Position numbers and translations under genes: made by a program. DNA of 64,000 nucleotides from Mycolicibacterium sp. CBMA 226 (GTDB lineage: Bacteria; Actinomycetota; Actinomycetes; Mycobacteriales; Mycobacteriaceae): assembly GCF_009729075.1 (NCBI RefSeq), contig NZ_VTGY01000010.1, positions 1-64,000 of the forward strand, in the 5' to 3' direction. Shown here piece by piece: positions 26,139 to 34,627 of this stretch. Under the pieces are notes generated by a model. That model worked only from the letters and a program-made list of their open reading frames with translations. It had not been told where the DNA came from and ran no database searches. The number at the start of each line of letters is the position of its first letter. Position 1 is the first letter of the stretch.

Positions 26139-27047
26139 ATGAGTGCGCCCGCGAAGCCGGGCTCCGCACTCAGTCGCGGCGAGAAGGCCATCGAGATCAA
26201 CGGCGGGAACGTCGTCTACGAAATCCTGGGCAAATCAGGAGATTTCATCGCACTGACACCCGGCGGCCGATTCAGCAAGGACATCCCCGGTTTGCGTCCC
26301 CTGGCGCAGGCCCTGGCCAAGGGCGGCTACCGGGTGCTGCTGTGGGACCGGCCCAACTGCGGCAAGTCCGACGTGCAGTTCTACGGCCAGAGCGAATCGC
26401 ACATGCGCGCCGAGACCCTGTACACGCTCATCTCCAAGTTAGGCATCGGACCGTGCATCCTCGCCGCCGGATCGGGCGGGGCGCGGGACTCGATGCTCAC
26501 CACGATGCGCTATCCCGAGATCGTCACCAAGCTTGTGGTCTGGAACATCGTCGGTGGCGTGTACGGCTCCTTCGTGCTCGGCTCGTACTACATCGTGCCG
26601 AGCATCCTGGCCGTCCGCGGAGCAGGGATGAAAGGTGTTGCCCAGGTTGATGAGTGGCGTGACCGCATCGCCGACAATCCGGCCAACGCGGCGCGCCTGC
26701 AGTCCTACGATCCGGACGAATTCCTCAAGCTGATGCTGCGGTGGCTGAACGCGTTCGTGCCCAAGCCGGGCCAGACGATCCCCGGGGTCGAAGACGAGAT
26801 GTTCGACAACATCACGGTGCCGACCCTGATCATCCGCGGCGGCGAGAACGACCTCGATCACCCCAAGCGGACGTCACTGGAAGTCAGCTGCCTCATCAAA
26901 GGTGCGCAACTGATCGATCCACCGTGGCCGGAGGACGCCTGGGAGCGCGCCAACGAGGCTCGCGCAGCGGGAAAGGTCAAACACTTCAACATGTTCGACA
27001 CCTGGGTGCAGGCCGCGCCGCCGATCCTGGAGTTCCTCCGCCGATGA
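26139..27047 (+). CDS. Alpha/beta-hydrolase family protein
   Basis: 302 residues. Alpha/beta-hydrolase core with LLWDRPNCGKSD, a nucleophile-elbow region AAGSGGARD (Ser in G-S-G), the Asp-bearing strand VPTLIIRGGENDLDHP and a C-terminal lid. Such enzymes in catabolic clusters cleave C-C bonds of meta-cleavage products, esters or thioesters. The expected catalytic His near the C-terminus is not obvious (KHFNMFDTW). ATG 26139 has AGGAG 6 nt upstream. Confidence 0.8.
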   Translation: MSAPAKPGSALSRGEKAIEINGGNVVYEILGKSGDFIALTPGGRFSKDIPGLRPLAQALAKGGYRVLLWDRPNCGKSDVQFYGQSESHMRAETLYTLISKLGIGPCILAAGSGGARDSMLTTMRYPEIVTKLVVWNIVGGVYGSFVLGSYYIVPSILAVRGAGMKGVAQVDEWRDRIADNPANAARLQSYDPDEFLKLMLRWLNAFVPKPGQTIPGVEDEMFDNITVPTLIIRGGENDLDHPKRTSLEVSCLIKGAQLIDPPWPEDAWERANEARAAGKVKHFNMFDTWVQAAPPILEFLRR

Positions 27048-27049
27048 CA

Positions 27050-27511
27050 TCACACCGTGCGGATGTGCACCTCACAGTTCAGCGACGCCTCCAGCGCCGT
27101 GTGGATGCGGCTCTCCGGAATCCGTTCCAGATCGACTTCGGCCAGGGTCACGGTGACGATGTCGAAGCCCTCGGAGCCGGGTTCGCGTGCCACTTCTCCG
27201 GTTATCCCGAATCGCGCCAGCACGCCGTGCGCGTCGTCATCGGTCCCACGACTGACGTAGGTGACGACACCGAGTTCCGGTGCAGTGCCGAACGCCTTGG
27301 CGCACAGGGCAACACCGGAGTCCGGCTCATGTCCGGCGATCAGCAGTTGCACCTGGCGGCGCCGGGGCGGCAGCGCTGCCAGATCCACGTCGAGCACGTC
27401 CAGACCCGCCGCGGCGGCGAGCTGCTTGAGGACCGTCATGCCGCCCGCTAACTGCTCAGACGTGAGTTCACCCGCCGGGTCGACATCCACCCGTACCACC
27501 GCCGTGCGCAT
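27050..27511 (-). CDS. Conserved-looking hypothetical protein, antisense in the cluster
   Basis: 153 residues, no domain recognised. Mixed alpha/beta composition with acidic start (VVRVDVDPAGEL), a Pro-Arg stretch (LPPRRRQVQLLIAGHEPDSG) and a tail ending CEVHIRTV. It is the only minus-strand gene inside the 23-36 kb plus-strand cluster. Its stop lies 2 nt from that of the preceding hydrolase and its ATG overlaps the ATG of the next gene head-to-head. Coding potential is judged from composition and tight packing; function unknown. Confidence 0.6.
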   Translation of the reverse strand: MRTAVVRVDVDPAGELTSEQLAGGMTVLKQLAAAAGLDVLDVDLAALPPRRRQVQLLIAGHEPDSGVALCAKAFGTAPELGVVTYVSRGTDDDAHGVLARFGITGEVAREPGSEGFDIVTVTLAEVDLERIPESRIHTALEASLNCEVHIRTV

Positions 27512-28781
27512 GCCGGTCAGCCTAACGGTGGCCGCCTGGCCCGGGCTCAGCCCTCGACTGCTGCGTGATGGCAGCGAGAATTACCACGACTACGTCGCGG
27601 CCGGCGGCTACCGCGATCTCACCGATCCCGAGCAGCTGCTCGACGAGGTCGAGCGCTCCGGGCTCTGCGGCCGCGGTGGTGCCGCATTCCCCATGGCGGT
27701 CAAACTGCGTTCGGTCCGGGCGGGCGGACGTGACCGGGGCGGAGCCGTCGTCGTCGCCAATGGCGAAGAGGGCGAACCGGCGTCCATCAAAGACCGCTGG
27801 TTGCTGCGCAACCGGCCGCATCTGGTGCTGGACGGACTACGGCTGGCGGCGACCATTGTCGGCGCCCAGCGAACGTACGTCTACGTGTCAGACCCCGCCG
27901 CAGCGGCCAGTGTGGAAGCCGCTGTCGCGCAGCGTAACCCGAGATCGACCGTCGAAGTGGTGACTGTCGCGCCCGGGTATGTCGCCGGCGAGGAGACTGC
28001 CGCCGTCCGCGCCATCAACGGCGGGCCGGCCAAGCCCACCGACAAACCACCGCGCCCGTTCGAGCAGGGCGTCGGCGCGCTGCCCACGCTCGTCAGCAAT
28101 GTGGAGACCCTGGCGAACCTCCCCTACATCCATACCCACGGCGGCCAAGAGTTCAGGGCCGTCGGCACCACCTCCTCGCCAGGCTCGTTCCTGGCCACCA
28201 TCACCGGAGCCGGCCGGTCACCCGCCCTCTATGAGCTGCCGCACGGCGTCAGATTCGCCGATGTGCTCGAATTCCACGGCGTGCCGGCCGAAATGGCAAC
28301 GGGTGCCCTGATGGGCGGTTACTTCGCCGGCCTCTTGGGTCCCGGCGTGCTGGACGCGACACTGGACCACGACGCGCTGCGCCAACTGGGTAGCGGTCTG
28401 GGCTGCGGCGCCATCTCGATCCTGAACGGCGACTGCCCGGTAGCCGTCGCCGCGTCGGTGCTGGCGTACTTCGACCGGGAGAACGCCGGACAGTGCGGGT
28501 CGTGCTTCAACGGCACCGCGGCGATGGCTGCTGCCGCAGCGGGCCTACGCGACGGCGTCGCAACGGGTGACGACATCGCACGACTGCGGCGGTGGTCCCG
28601 GGATCTGCGTGGGCGCGGCGCCTGCGCGACGCTGGACGGTGCGGCCAACATCGCGGCCAGCCTCCTCGGTCAATTTCCCGCCGAAGTGGCACGTCATCTG
28701 GAGAACGATTGCCCGGCATGCCGATCCGGAGACTTCATCACGCTGCGTCCCTACGAAGTAGAGGCGGTGATGACGGCATGA
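27510..28781 (+). CDS. NuoF-like NADH-oxidising flavoprotein
   Basis: 423 residues resembling complex I subunit NuoF standing alone: FMN site GRGGAAFPMAVK (about 51-62), NADH site NGEEGEPASIKDRWLL (about 85-100), a SLBB-like middle and a C-terminal region with Cys motifs (GQCGSCFNG, GACATLDG, CPAC) for an Fe-S cluster. No other nuo gene is near. It overlaps the ferredoxin gene by 4 nt, so it is the probable NADH:ferredoxin reductase of this cluster. ATG 27510 is used; GTG 27528 is possible. Confidence 0.85.
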   Translation: MPVSLTVAAWPGLSPRLLRDGSENYHDYVAAGGYRDLTDPEQLLDEVERSGLCGRGGAAFPMAVKLRSVRAGGRDRGGAVVVANGEEGEPASIKDRWLLRNRPHLVLDGLRLAATIVGAQRTYVYVSDPAAAASVEAAVAQRNPRSTVEVVTVAPGYVAGEETAAVRAINGGPAKPTDKPPRPFEQGVGALPTLVSNVETLANLPYIHTHGGQEFRAVGTTSSPGSFLATITGAGRSPALYELPHGVRFADVLEFHGVPAEMATGALMGGYFAGLLGPGVLDATLDHDALRQLGSGLGCGAISILNGDCPVAVAASVLAYFDRENAGQCGSCFNGTAAMAAAAAGLRDGVATGDDIARLRRWSRDLRGRGACATLDGAANIAASLLGQFPAEVARHLENDCPACRSGDFITLRPYEVEAVMTA

Positions 28782-29074
28782 AGATCCGCCTGGACCGGAC
28801 GATGTGCGACGGATTCGGCATGTGCGCCAAGCATGCGCCGTCGTACTTTTCCCTCGACGACTGGGGATATGCCTCACTCGTCGGCACCGGCGAGGTGCCT
28901 GAGGCGGATCAGCCCGCCGTGCTGCGCGCGCTGCTGGACTGCCCGGTGCACGCCATCATCGACGTGGCCGGCGGCCCGATCGTGGTGCCCACATCCGCGC
29001 CGATTCCCGACGAGGCACCTGAGCCGCACCCCGAGACCGACGCCAACGAAGCAGAATGGGGATTTGTCCGTTGA
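28778..29074 (+). CDS. [3Fe-4S]-type ferredoxin with C-terminal extension
   Basis: 98 residues. Cys10, Cys16 and Cys55 (CDGFGMC ... LDCPVHAI) give the three-Cys cluster pattern, with Phe at the variable position. The last ~35 residues are a Pro/Glu-rich tail absent from ordinary P450 ferredoxins. It is encoded between the NuoF-like gene and the DUF35-thiolase gene with overlaps at both ends (ATGA, TTGA), so it probably carries electrons from the NuoF-like protein to a P450. Confidence 0.88.
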   Translation: MKIRLDRTMCDGFGMCAKHAPSYFSLDDWGYASLVGTGEVPEADQPAVLRALLDCPVHAIIDVAGGPIVVPTSAPIPDEAPEPHPETDANEAEWGFVR

Positions 29075-30723
29075 CTCGCATGCCACTGCCGCAGGTGACG
29101 CCCGAGAACGAGTTCTATTGGACCGCAGGGGCCGACGGCGCGCTGCGCGTCACCGAATGCGAGAACTGCAACGCGCTGATTCATCCTCCGGCGCCGGTCT
29201 GCCGGTACTGCCGCGAACGAAAGATGGGCATCCGCAGGGTGTCCGGTCTGGCGACGCTCATCGGCTTCACGCTCAACCAGCGATTCAGCATTCCCGGACT
29301 GCCGGCCCCCTATGTGGTCGCCCAGGTGGCACTGGTCGAGGATCCGCGGGTTCGTCTGACCACCAACATCATCGACTGTGATCCCGAGCAGTTGGAACTG
29401 GGCCAACGGGTGGAAGTCGTCTTCGAGCAGCACGAGGACGTGTGGCTGCCGCTGTTCCGTCCGATCGCCGACCAACCGGCACTGGCTCCCCTACCGGCCG
29501 ACGAGATCGAACCGCAGCATTTCGCCAAACACGTCCGGCCGATGATCACCACCGAGAAGTTCGAAGACAAGGCTGCCATCACCGGTATCGGCGCCTCGCA
29601 GATGGGCCGGCGCCTGATGCTGGACCCGCTGGCGCTGACCATCGAGGCGTGCGAGAACGCCATCGCCGACGCGGGACTGACCATCGACGACATCGACGGG
29701 CTGTCCACCTGGCCCGGCGCCGGTCTCCCCGGCCCCTTCGGCGAGGGCGGGGTGACGGCGCTCGAGACGGCCCTGGGCCTCAAACCGACCTGGTACAACG
29801 GTGGCCCCGAAACTTTCGGACCCGGCGGCTCGGTCATCGCGGCCATGCTGGCCGTCGCCGGCGGGTTGGCCCGCCATGTGCTGTGCTTCCGCACCCTGTG
29901 GCAGGCCACCTATGACGAACTCATGAAGCAGGGCAAGGCCGCGCCGATGGGCGGTACCCGGACCACCAGCTGGCAGATGCCGTTCGGCGCGACGTCGGCC
30001 GCACACACCCTGGCGCAGAACGCGCAACGTCACATGCACCGCTACGGCACCACCAAGGAGACGCTCGGCTGGATTGCGTTGAACCAGCGCGCAAATGCCG
30101 CGCTGAACCCGACGGCGATCTACCGCAATCCGATGACAATGGACGACTACCTGAATGCCCGGCCGATCACCACGCCGTTCGGGCTCTACGACTGCGACGT
30201 GCCGTGCGACGCCTCGATCGCCGTTATCGTTTCGGCCGTCGACGTGGCGCGCGACCTCGCCAAGCCGCCGATCCGGGTGGAAGCGGTCGGCACGCAGATC
30301 CTCGAACCGATCGAGTGGGACCAGAGCACGCTGACCCACGAGCCGCAGGTGCTCGGCCAGGCCGCGCACCTGTGGACCCGCACCAACTTGCGGCCCAACG
30401 ATGTTGACGTCGCCGAACTCTACGACGGGTTCACGTTCAACTGCCTGTCCTGGATCGAGGCGCTCGGGTTCTGCGGTATCGGAGAGGCCAGGGACTTCCT
30501 CGACGGCGGTACCAACATCGCCCGCGACGGCGTACTGCCACTGAACACCCACGGCGGTCAGTTGTCGCACGGCCGCACCCACGGCATGGGCCTGGTCTAC
30601 GAGGCCATCTCGCAGTTGCGCGGCGAGGCCGGCGAGCGTCAGGTCGCCGGCGCCCGCGTCGCGGTGGTCAGCAGCGGTGGCCTCACCCCCAGCGGGGTAC
30701 TTCTCCTGCGGACCGAGTCATGA
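29071..30723 (+). CDS. DUF35 (OB-fold)-thiolase fusion, aldolase-like
   Basis: 550 residues. N-terminal DUF35: zinc ribbon CENCNALIHPPAPVCRYC (about 29-46) and OB fold to ~140; then a SCP-x/Ltp2-like thiolase fold (about 165-550). The thiolase Cys position reads TFGPGGSVIA, so no nucleophile is present, and the C-terminal Cys motif is VVSSGGLTPSG; NTHGGQLSHGRTHGMG is kept. In steroid degradation, Ltp2-type proteins with DUF35 partners act as retro-aldolases; this may be a single-chain version. Start TTG 29071 overlaps the ferredoxin stop; ATG 29080 is possible. Confidence 0.85.
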   Translation: MTRMPLPQVTPENEFYWTAGADGALRVTECENCNALIHPPAPVCRYCRERKMGIRRVSGLATLIGFTLNQRFSIPGLPAPYVVAQVALVEDPRVRLTTNIIDCDPEQLELGQRVEVVFEQHEDVWLPLFRPIADQPALAPLPADEIEPQHFAKHVRPMITTEKFEDKAAITGIGASQMGRRLMLDPLALTIEACENAIADAGLTIDDIDGLSTWPGAGLPGPFGEGGVTALETALGLKPTWYNGGPETFGPGGSVIAAMLAVAGGLARHVLCFRTLWQATYDELMKQGKAAPMGGTRTTSWQMPFGATSAAHTLAQNAQRHMHRYGTTKETLGWIALNQRANAALNPTAIYRNPMTMDDYLNARPITTPFGLYDCDVPCDASIAVIVSAVDVARDLAKPPIRVEAVGTQILEPIEWDQSTLTHEPQVLGQAAHLWTRTNLRPNDVDVAELYDGFTFNCLSWIEALGFCGIGEARDFLDGGTNIARDGVLPLNTHGGQLSHGRTHGMGLVYEAISQLRGEAGERQVAGARVAVVSSGGLTPSGVLLLRTES

Positions 30724-31601
30724 CTGTCACCCCGCGGATGGTCCGCGTCGGCGACGTCATGATGTCGGGACTGCTCGCCGAAGCCGACGCGCCACGCGCC
30801 GTCATCGTCGCCGTCCATGGCGGTGGCAGCAGCGCAGCGTATTTCGACTGCCCGGGCCACCCGCGGTTGTCGCTGATGCGCACCGCGGCGGCCCTCGGCT
30901 ACACCGTCGTCGCACTGGACCGCCCCGGATATGGGGCGTCCGACGCCTACCCCGATGCGGTCGGGCAGGCGGAGCAGCGGACCGCCCTGGCCTACGGTGC
31001 GGTGGACGCGATGCTGGGGGCGCGCGACCGCGGTGCCGGTGTCTTTCTGCTCGGCCACTCCAACGGATGCGAGCTGGCCTTGCGCATGACAGTCGACGAA
31101 AGGGCCGAGCAGGCAGATGTTTTCGGTGTCGCGCTCGCCGGTACCGGCCTGCGCTATGACGCCGCGGCGCTCGAGATGATCAGTTCGGCGACGCTGACCT
31201 ACCGCCCGCCCGGGCTCCGTGAATTGCTGTGGCAACCGGCCGACCTCTATCCGCGGCTGACGAACACGCCCAATGCGCGCAGCGGCGCCCGGTACGAGGC
31301 CGCGATGGCCCTGGATTGGCCCCGCCGTGATTTCCCGGCGCTCGCCGCCGAAGTCCAGGTGCCCGTGCACTTCACCGTTGCCGAACACGAACGGGTCTGG
31401 CAGTCGGACGCGGACGCCCTCGCGGCCATCAGCGGATTGTTCACCGCCGCACCGCGAATGACGGTCCACCGGCAGATCGGGGCGGGCCACAACATCAGTG
31501 TCTCGGTGGGGGCGGCCGCCTACCACCTGACGATCCTGGCGTTCATCGAGGAATGTCTGGCCACCCAGGCCGGCACCACAGTCACATTGGAGGTCGGTTA
31601 G
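30720..31601 (+). CDS. Alpha/beta hydrolase
   Basis: 293 residues. Nucleophile elbow GHSNG (about 109-113), oxyanion region VHGGGSSAAYF, DRPGYGAS, and the likely catalytic His in IGAGHNIS near residue 258. The ATG overlaps the thiolase-fusion stop (ATGA). Unlike the hydrolase at 26139, the triad looks complete. Possible roles are thioesterase, esterase or C-C hydrolase in the pathway; the sequence does not decide. Confidence 0.85.
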   Translation: MTVTPRMVRVGDVMMSGLLAEADAPRAVIVAVHGGGSSAAYFDCPGHPRLSLMRTAAALGYTVVALDRPGYGASDAYPDAVGQAEQRTALAYGAVDAMLGARDRGAGVFLLGHSNGCELALRMTVDERAEQADVFGVALAGTGLRYDAAALEMISSATLTYRPPGLRELLWQPADLYPRLTNTPNARSGARYEAAMALDWPRRDFPALAAEVQVPVHFTVAEHERVWQSDADALAAISGLFTAAPRMTVHRQIGAGHNISVSVGAAAYHLTILAFIEECLATQAGTTVTLEVG

Positions 31602-32419
31602 TGCGAGTCGGGTTCATCGGTCTCGGCAGCCAGGGCGCGCCGATGGCGCGCCGCATCGTGGAGGCTGGCTATCCACTGACGTTGTGGGCGCGGCGGCCGG
31701 CCTCCGTCGAACCGTTCGCCGACACCGCGGCCAAGGTCGTGGGCACTCCGGCGGAGTTGGCTGCCATCAGCGACCTGGTCTGCGTCTGTGTGGTCGGAGA
31801 CGACGACGTCCGCCAGGTGCTGAACGGAGACAGCGGAATCTTCGGCGGACTGGCGCCGGGCTGCGTGGTTGCCATCCACAGCACCGTCCATCCCGACACC
31901 TGCCGTGAGCTGGCCGAAGCCGCAGCAGCCAAGGGGGTTTCGGTGATCGACGCGCCGGTGAGCGGCGGCGGGCCGGCGGCTGCCGAAGGCCGGCTCTTGG
32001 TCATGGTCGGTGGCGATCCGGACATCGTGGAGCGCTGTCGCCCGGTGTTCGCCACCTACGCCGAGCCGATCGTCCACCTCGGTGGTGTCGGATCCGGGCA
32101 GGTCACCAAACTGCTGAACAATCTGCTGTTCACGGCCCACATCGCGACGGCGAAGTCGACGCTGGACCTCGGTGCGGCGCTGGGTGTCTCGGTGGACCGC
32201 CTCGCCGAGGTGATCACGCAGGGTTCGGCCAACAGCTTCGCGCTCGGCCGCATCGCGCAATTCGGCGGCAGCCTGGATGTCCTCAAGTCCGTGGCGGCCG
32301 ACCTCCTGAAGAAGGACGTCGGCCTGATCGCGGACCTCGCCGAGGCCGCTGGTGCCAAGCCGGGCGCTGTACTCGAAACCGCTGATGCCGCACTGGGTTT
32401 GATGGGTCGCACCCGGTGA
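31601..32419 (+). CDS. NAD(P)-dependent beta-hydroxyacid dehydrogenase-like
   Basis: 272 residues of the 3-hydroxyisobutyrate dehydrogenase family: Rossmann GFIGLGSQGAPMA (4-16), substrate motif DAPVSGGGPAA (about 120), and catalytic Lys in VTKLLNNLLF (about 168). GTG 31601 shares its first base with the stop of the hydrolase gene (TAGTG). It is followed with a 4-nt overlap by a paralogue, so the two may form a heteromer or act on successive hydroxyacids. Confidence 0.88.
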   Translation: MRVGFIGLGSQGAPMARRIVEAGYPLTLWARRPASVEPFADTAAKVVGTPAELAAISDLVCVCVVGDDDVRQVLNGDSGIFGGLAPGCVVAIHSTVHPDTCRELAEAAAAKGVSVIDAPVSGGGPAAAEGRLLVMVGGDPDIVERCRPVFATYAEPIVHLGGVGSGQVTKLLNNLLFTAHIATAKSTLDLGAALGVSVDRLAEVITQGSANSFALGRIAQFGGSLDVLKSVAADLLKKDVGLIADLAEAAGAKPGAVLETADAALGLMGRTR

Positions 32420-33219
32420 GCACAGTCGGCTTCGTCGGGGCGGGGCGCATGGGTGGTGCCATGGTTCGCCGTCTCGTCGCGGCCGGCCACGAGGTGAATG
32501 TCCTGACGCGCTCTCCCGAGAAGAGCACTGCCATAACCGAACTCGGCGCGACACCGGTTACCGATCTGGCCGCCGTCAGCACGGACGCCGACGCGGTGAT
32601 CCTATGTGTCTTCACTGACGAGCAGGTCCAGGACATCGCCGCTACCCTGACACCTGAGCTGCGCGCAGGCACGGTCCTGGTCATCCACACCACCGGCAGC
32701 CCGCACACCGCCGGCGCCATCGCCGCCCGCGGGGTCGACGTCATCGACGCCCCCGTCAGCGGCGGCCCGCACGATATCGCCGCGGGCCGACTGACGTTGT
32801 TCGTCGGCGGTTCCGCTGCTGCTGTCGAGCGGGCCAGGCCCGTGCTGACCTGCTACGGCGACCCGATCATTCACGCCGGGCCGCCGGGCGCCGGTCAACG
32901 GGTCAAACTGATCAACAATGCGTTGTTCGCCGCGCAGATCGGGTTGATCGGCGCCGCAGTCGGGCTCGGCGAGCGGCTCGGTATTCCGGAGTCGACGCTG
33001 CTGGCCGCCCTGCCCCATGCCAGCTCCGGCAGTCGCGCCCTGGACGGCATCGCACGAGCGGGTTCGACCGCGTCGTTCCGCACGGTCGTCGGCGAGTTCC
33101 TAAGTAAGGACGTCGCGACGGTCCGCACCACGGCAGCTGAGTTGGGCACCGGCCTGGGCGTGCTCGACACGATCATCGACGCCGGCATGACGCCGACGGG
33201 AGGGAGCAATACCGCATGA
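32416..33219 (+). CDS. NAD(P)-dependent beta-hydroxyacid dehydrogenase-like (paralogue)
   Basis: 267 residues, same family as the gene before it: VGFVGAGRMGGAMV, DAPVSGGPHDIAAG and the Lys motif RVKLINNALFAA are intact. It begins with GTG in a 4-nt overlap and ends in a 4-nt overlap with the P450 start. Keeping both paralogues complete suggests distinct substrates rather than redundancy. Confidence 0.88.
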   Translation: MSTVGFVGAGRMGGAMVRRLVAAGHEVNVLTRSPEKSTAITELGATPVTDLAAVSTDADAVILCVFTDEQVQDIAATLTPELRAGTVLVIHTTGSPHTAGAIAARGVDVIDAPVSGGPHDIAAGRLTLFVGGSAAAVERARPVLTCYGDPIIHAGPPGAGQRVKLINNALFAAQIGLIGAAVGLGERLGIPESTLLAALPHASSGSRALDGIARAGSTASFRTVVGEFLSKDVATVRTTAAELGTGLGVLDTIIDAGMTPTGGSNTA

Positions 33220-34427
33220 CCGCAACGAAACTCGTGTTCGACCCTTTCTCCGAGGATTTCTTCAACGGGCCGTGGGAGACCTACCGGCGCATGCGCACGG
33301 AAGCGCCGGTGTATTACAGCGAGGAACACGACTTCTACGCGCTGTCCCGGCACGAGGACGTCGCTCCCGCCTACCGCGACTTCGAGACCTACTCGTCTGC
33401 GTACGGCACTGATCTCGCGCAGGTGCGTACTGGACTCGAATTGCCGGGCAACATGCGAATGATCATCTTCATGGATCCGCCCGAACACCGGCACATCCGC
33501 AGCCTGCTGAACAAGGTGTTCACACCGCGTGCCATCCAGTCGCAGCGGGAAATGGTTCGCACAAAGATCGACAAGTATCTGAACCGCCTCGACCCCAACG
33601 GATTCGACGCCGTGCAGGACTTCACCGGACCGTTTCCCGTCGAAGTGATCACCAATATGATGGGCGTCCCCGATGAGCAGGCCCAACAGGTCCGGCATTG
33701 GATCGATGAATCGCTGCACCGCGAGATCGGCCAGGTCGAAACCTCCGAACAGGGTATCCAGGCTTACCTCGACAGCGCGGCTTTCTATTTCGAGCTGGCG
33801 CGCCAGCGCAAGGAAGTACCCGGCGACGACTTGATCAGCCGCCTTCTCGCCGCCGAGACCGAACGCGAAGACGGAACGGTCACCAAACTCGAGGATTACG
33901 AAATCGCCGGATTCGCTTCGCTGTTGGGCGGCGCGGGTGCCGAGACCGTGACCAAGCTGGTCGGTAACGCCGTATACCTGTTCGCCCGGCATGCCGAGCA
34001 GTGGCAGAAGCTGCGCAGCGACCGCAGCAAGATTCCCGCCGCCGTCGAGGAACTCTTGCGGTACGAGGCGCCGGCGCAGTACAACGTGCGCCGCAGCATG
34101 AAAGACGTGCATCTGCACGGTACGACGATTCCCGAAGGCTCCCCTGTCTTCCTGCTCGGCGGTTCAGCCAACCGCGACCCCGAGGCGTGGACCGAACCGG
34201 ACACCTTCGACATCGACCGCAACCACACCGAAGCCCAGAACCTCGGATTCGGATACGGCATCCACAGTTGCCTGGGGGCGGCACTGGCGCGCATGGAGAG
34301 CGCCGTCGCACTGGAGGCCTTGCTGGATTTCATGCCACGCTACGAAATCGATTGGGACGGTTGCCGACGTGTCCACATGCAGAACGTGATGGGCTGGCAG
34401 AACATCCCGGTACGGGTACTGCGATGA
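33216..34427 (+). CDS. Cytochrome P450
   Basis: 403-residue P450. I-helix GGAGAETV (Glu-Thr pair), ExxR in EELLRYE, and heme loop FGYGIHSCLG with Cys about residue 352. It starts with ATG overlapping the upstream dehydrogenase gene and ends overlapping its ferredoxin, so the redox pair is clear. Substrate unknown. The family is certain. Confidence 0.94.
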   Translation: MTATKLVFDPFSEDFFNGPWETYRRMRTEAPVYYSEEHDFYALSRHEDVAPAYRDFETYSSAYGTDLAQVRTGLELPGNMRMIIFMDPPEHRHIRSLLNKVFTPRAIQSQREMVRTKIDKYLNRLDPNGFDAVQDFTGPFPVEVITNMMGVPDEQAQQVRHWIDESLHREIGQVETSEQGIQAYLDSAAFYFELARQRKEVPGDDLISRLLAAETEREDGTVTKLEDYEIAGFASLLGGAGAETVTKLVGNAVYLFARHAEQWQKLRSDRSKIPAAVEELLRYEAPAQYNVRRSMKDVHLHGTTIPEGSPVFLLGGSANRDPEAWTEPDTFDIDRNHTEAQNLGFGYGIHSCLGAALARMESAVALEALLDFMPRYEIDWDGCRRVHMQNVMGWQNIPVRVLR

Positions 34428-34627
34428 GCAAGGTCAGCGTCGACTTCGGGCTCTGCGAGAGCAACGGCGTCTGTGACGGCATCATCCCCGAGGTGTTCCA
34501 TCTCGACGACCAGGACTACCTGCACATCCTGGAGGACGAGGTGACGCCGGCCAACCGTGACCGCATCCTCGAAGCGGTCCGCCAATGTCCCCGCCAGGCC
34601 ATATCGATCATGGAGGAACCAGCATGA
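34424..34627 (+). CDS. [3Fe-4S] ferredoxin, P450 redox partner
   Basis: 67 residues. Cys11, Cys17 and Cys55 (CESNGVC ... QCPRQAI) define the three-Cys cluster; the variable residue is Asn. It overlaps the P450 stop and the next gene by 4 nt each. Different variable residues (His, Phe, Asn, His) in the four such ferredoxins here suggest tuned redox potentials or partner choice. Confidence 0.9.
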   Translation: MSKVSVDFGLCESNGVCDGIIPEVFHLDDQDYLHILEDEVTPANRDRILEAVRQCPRQAISIMEEPA

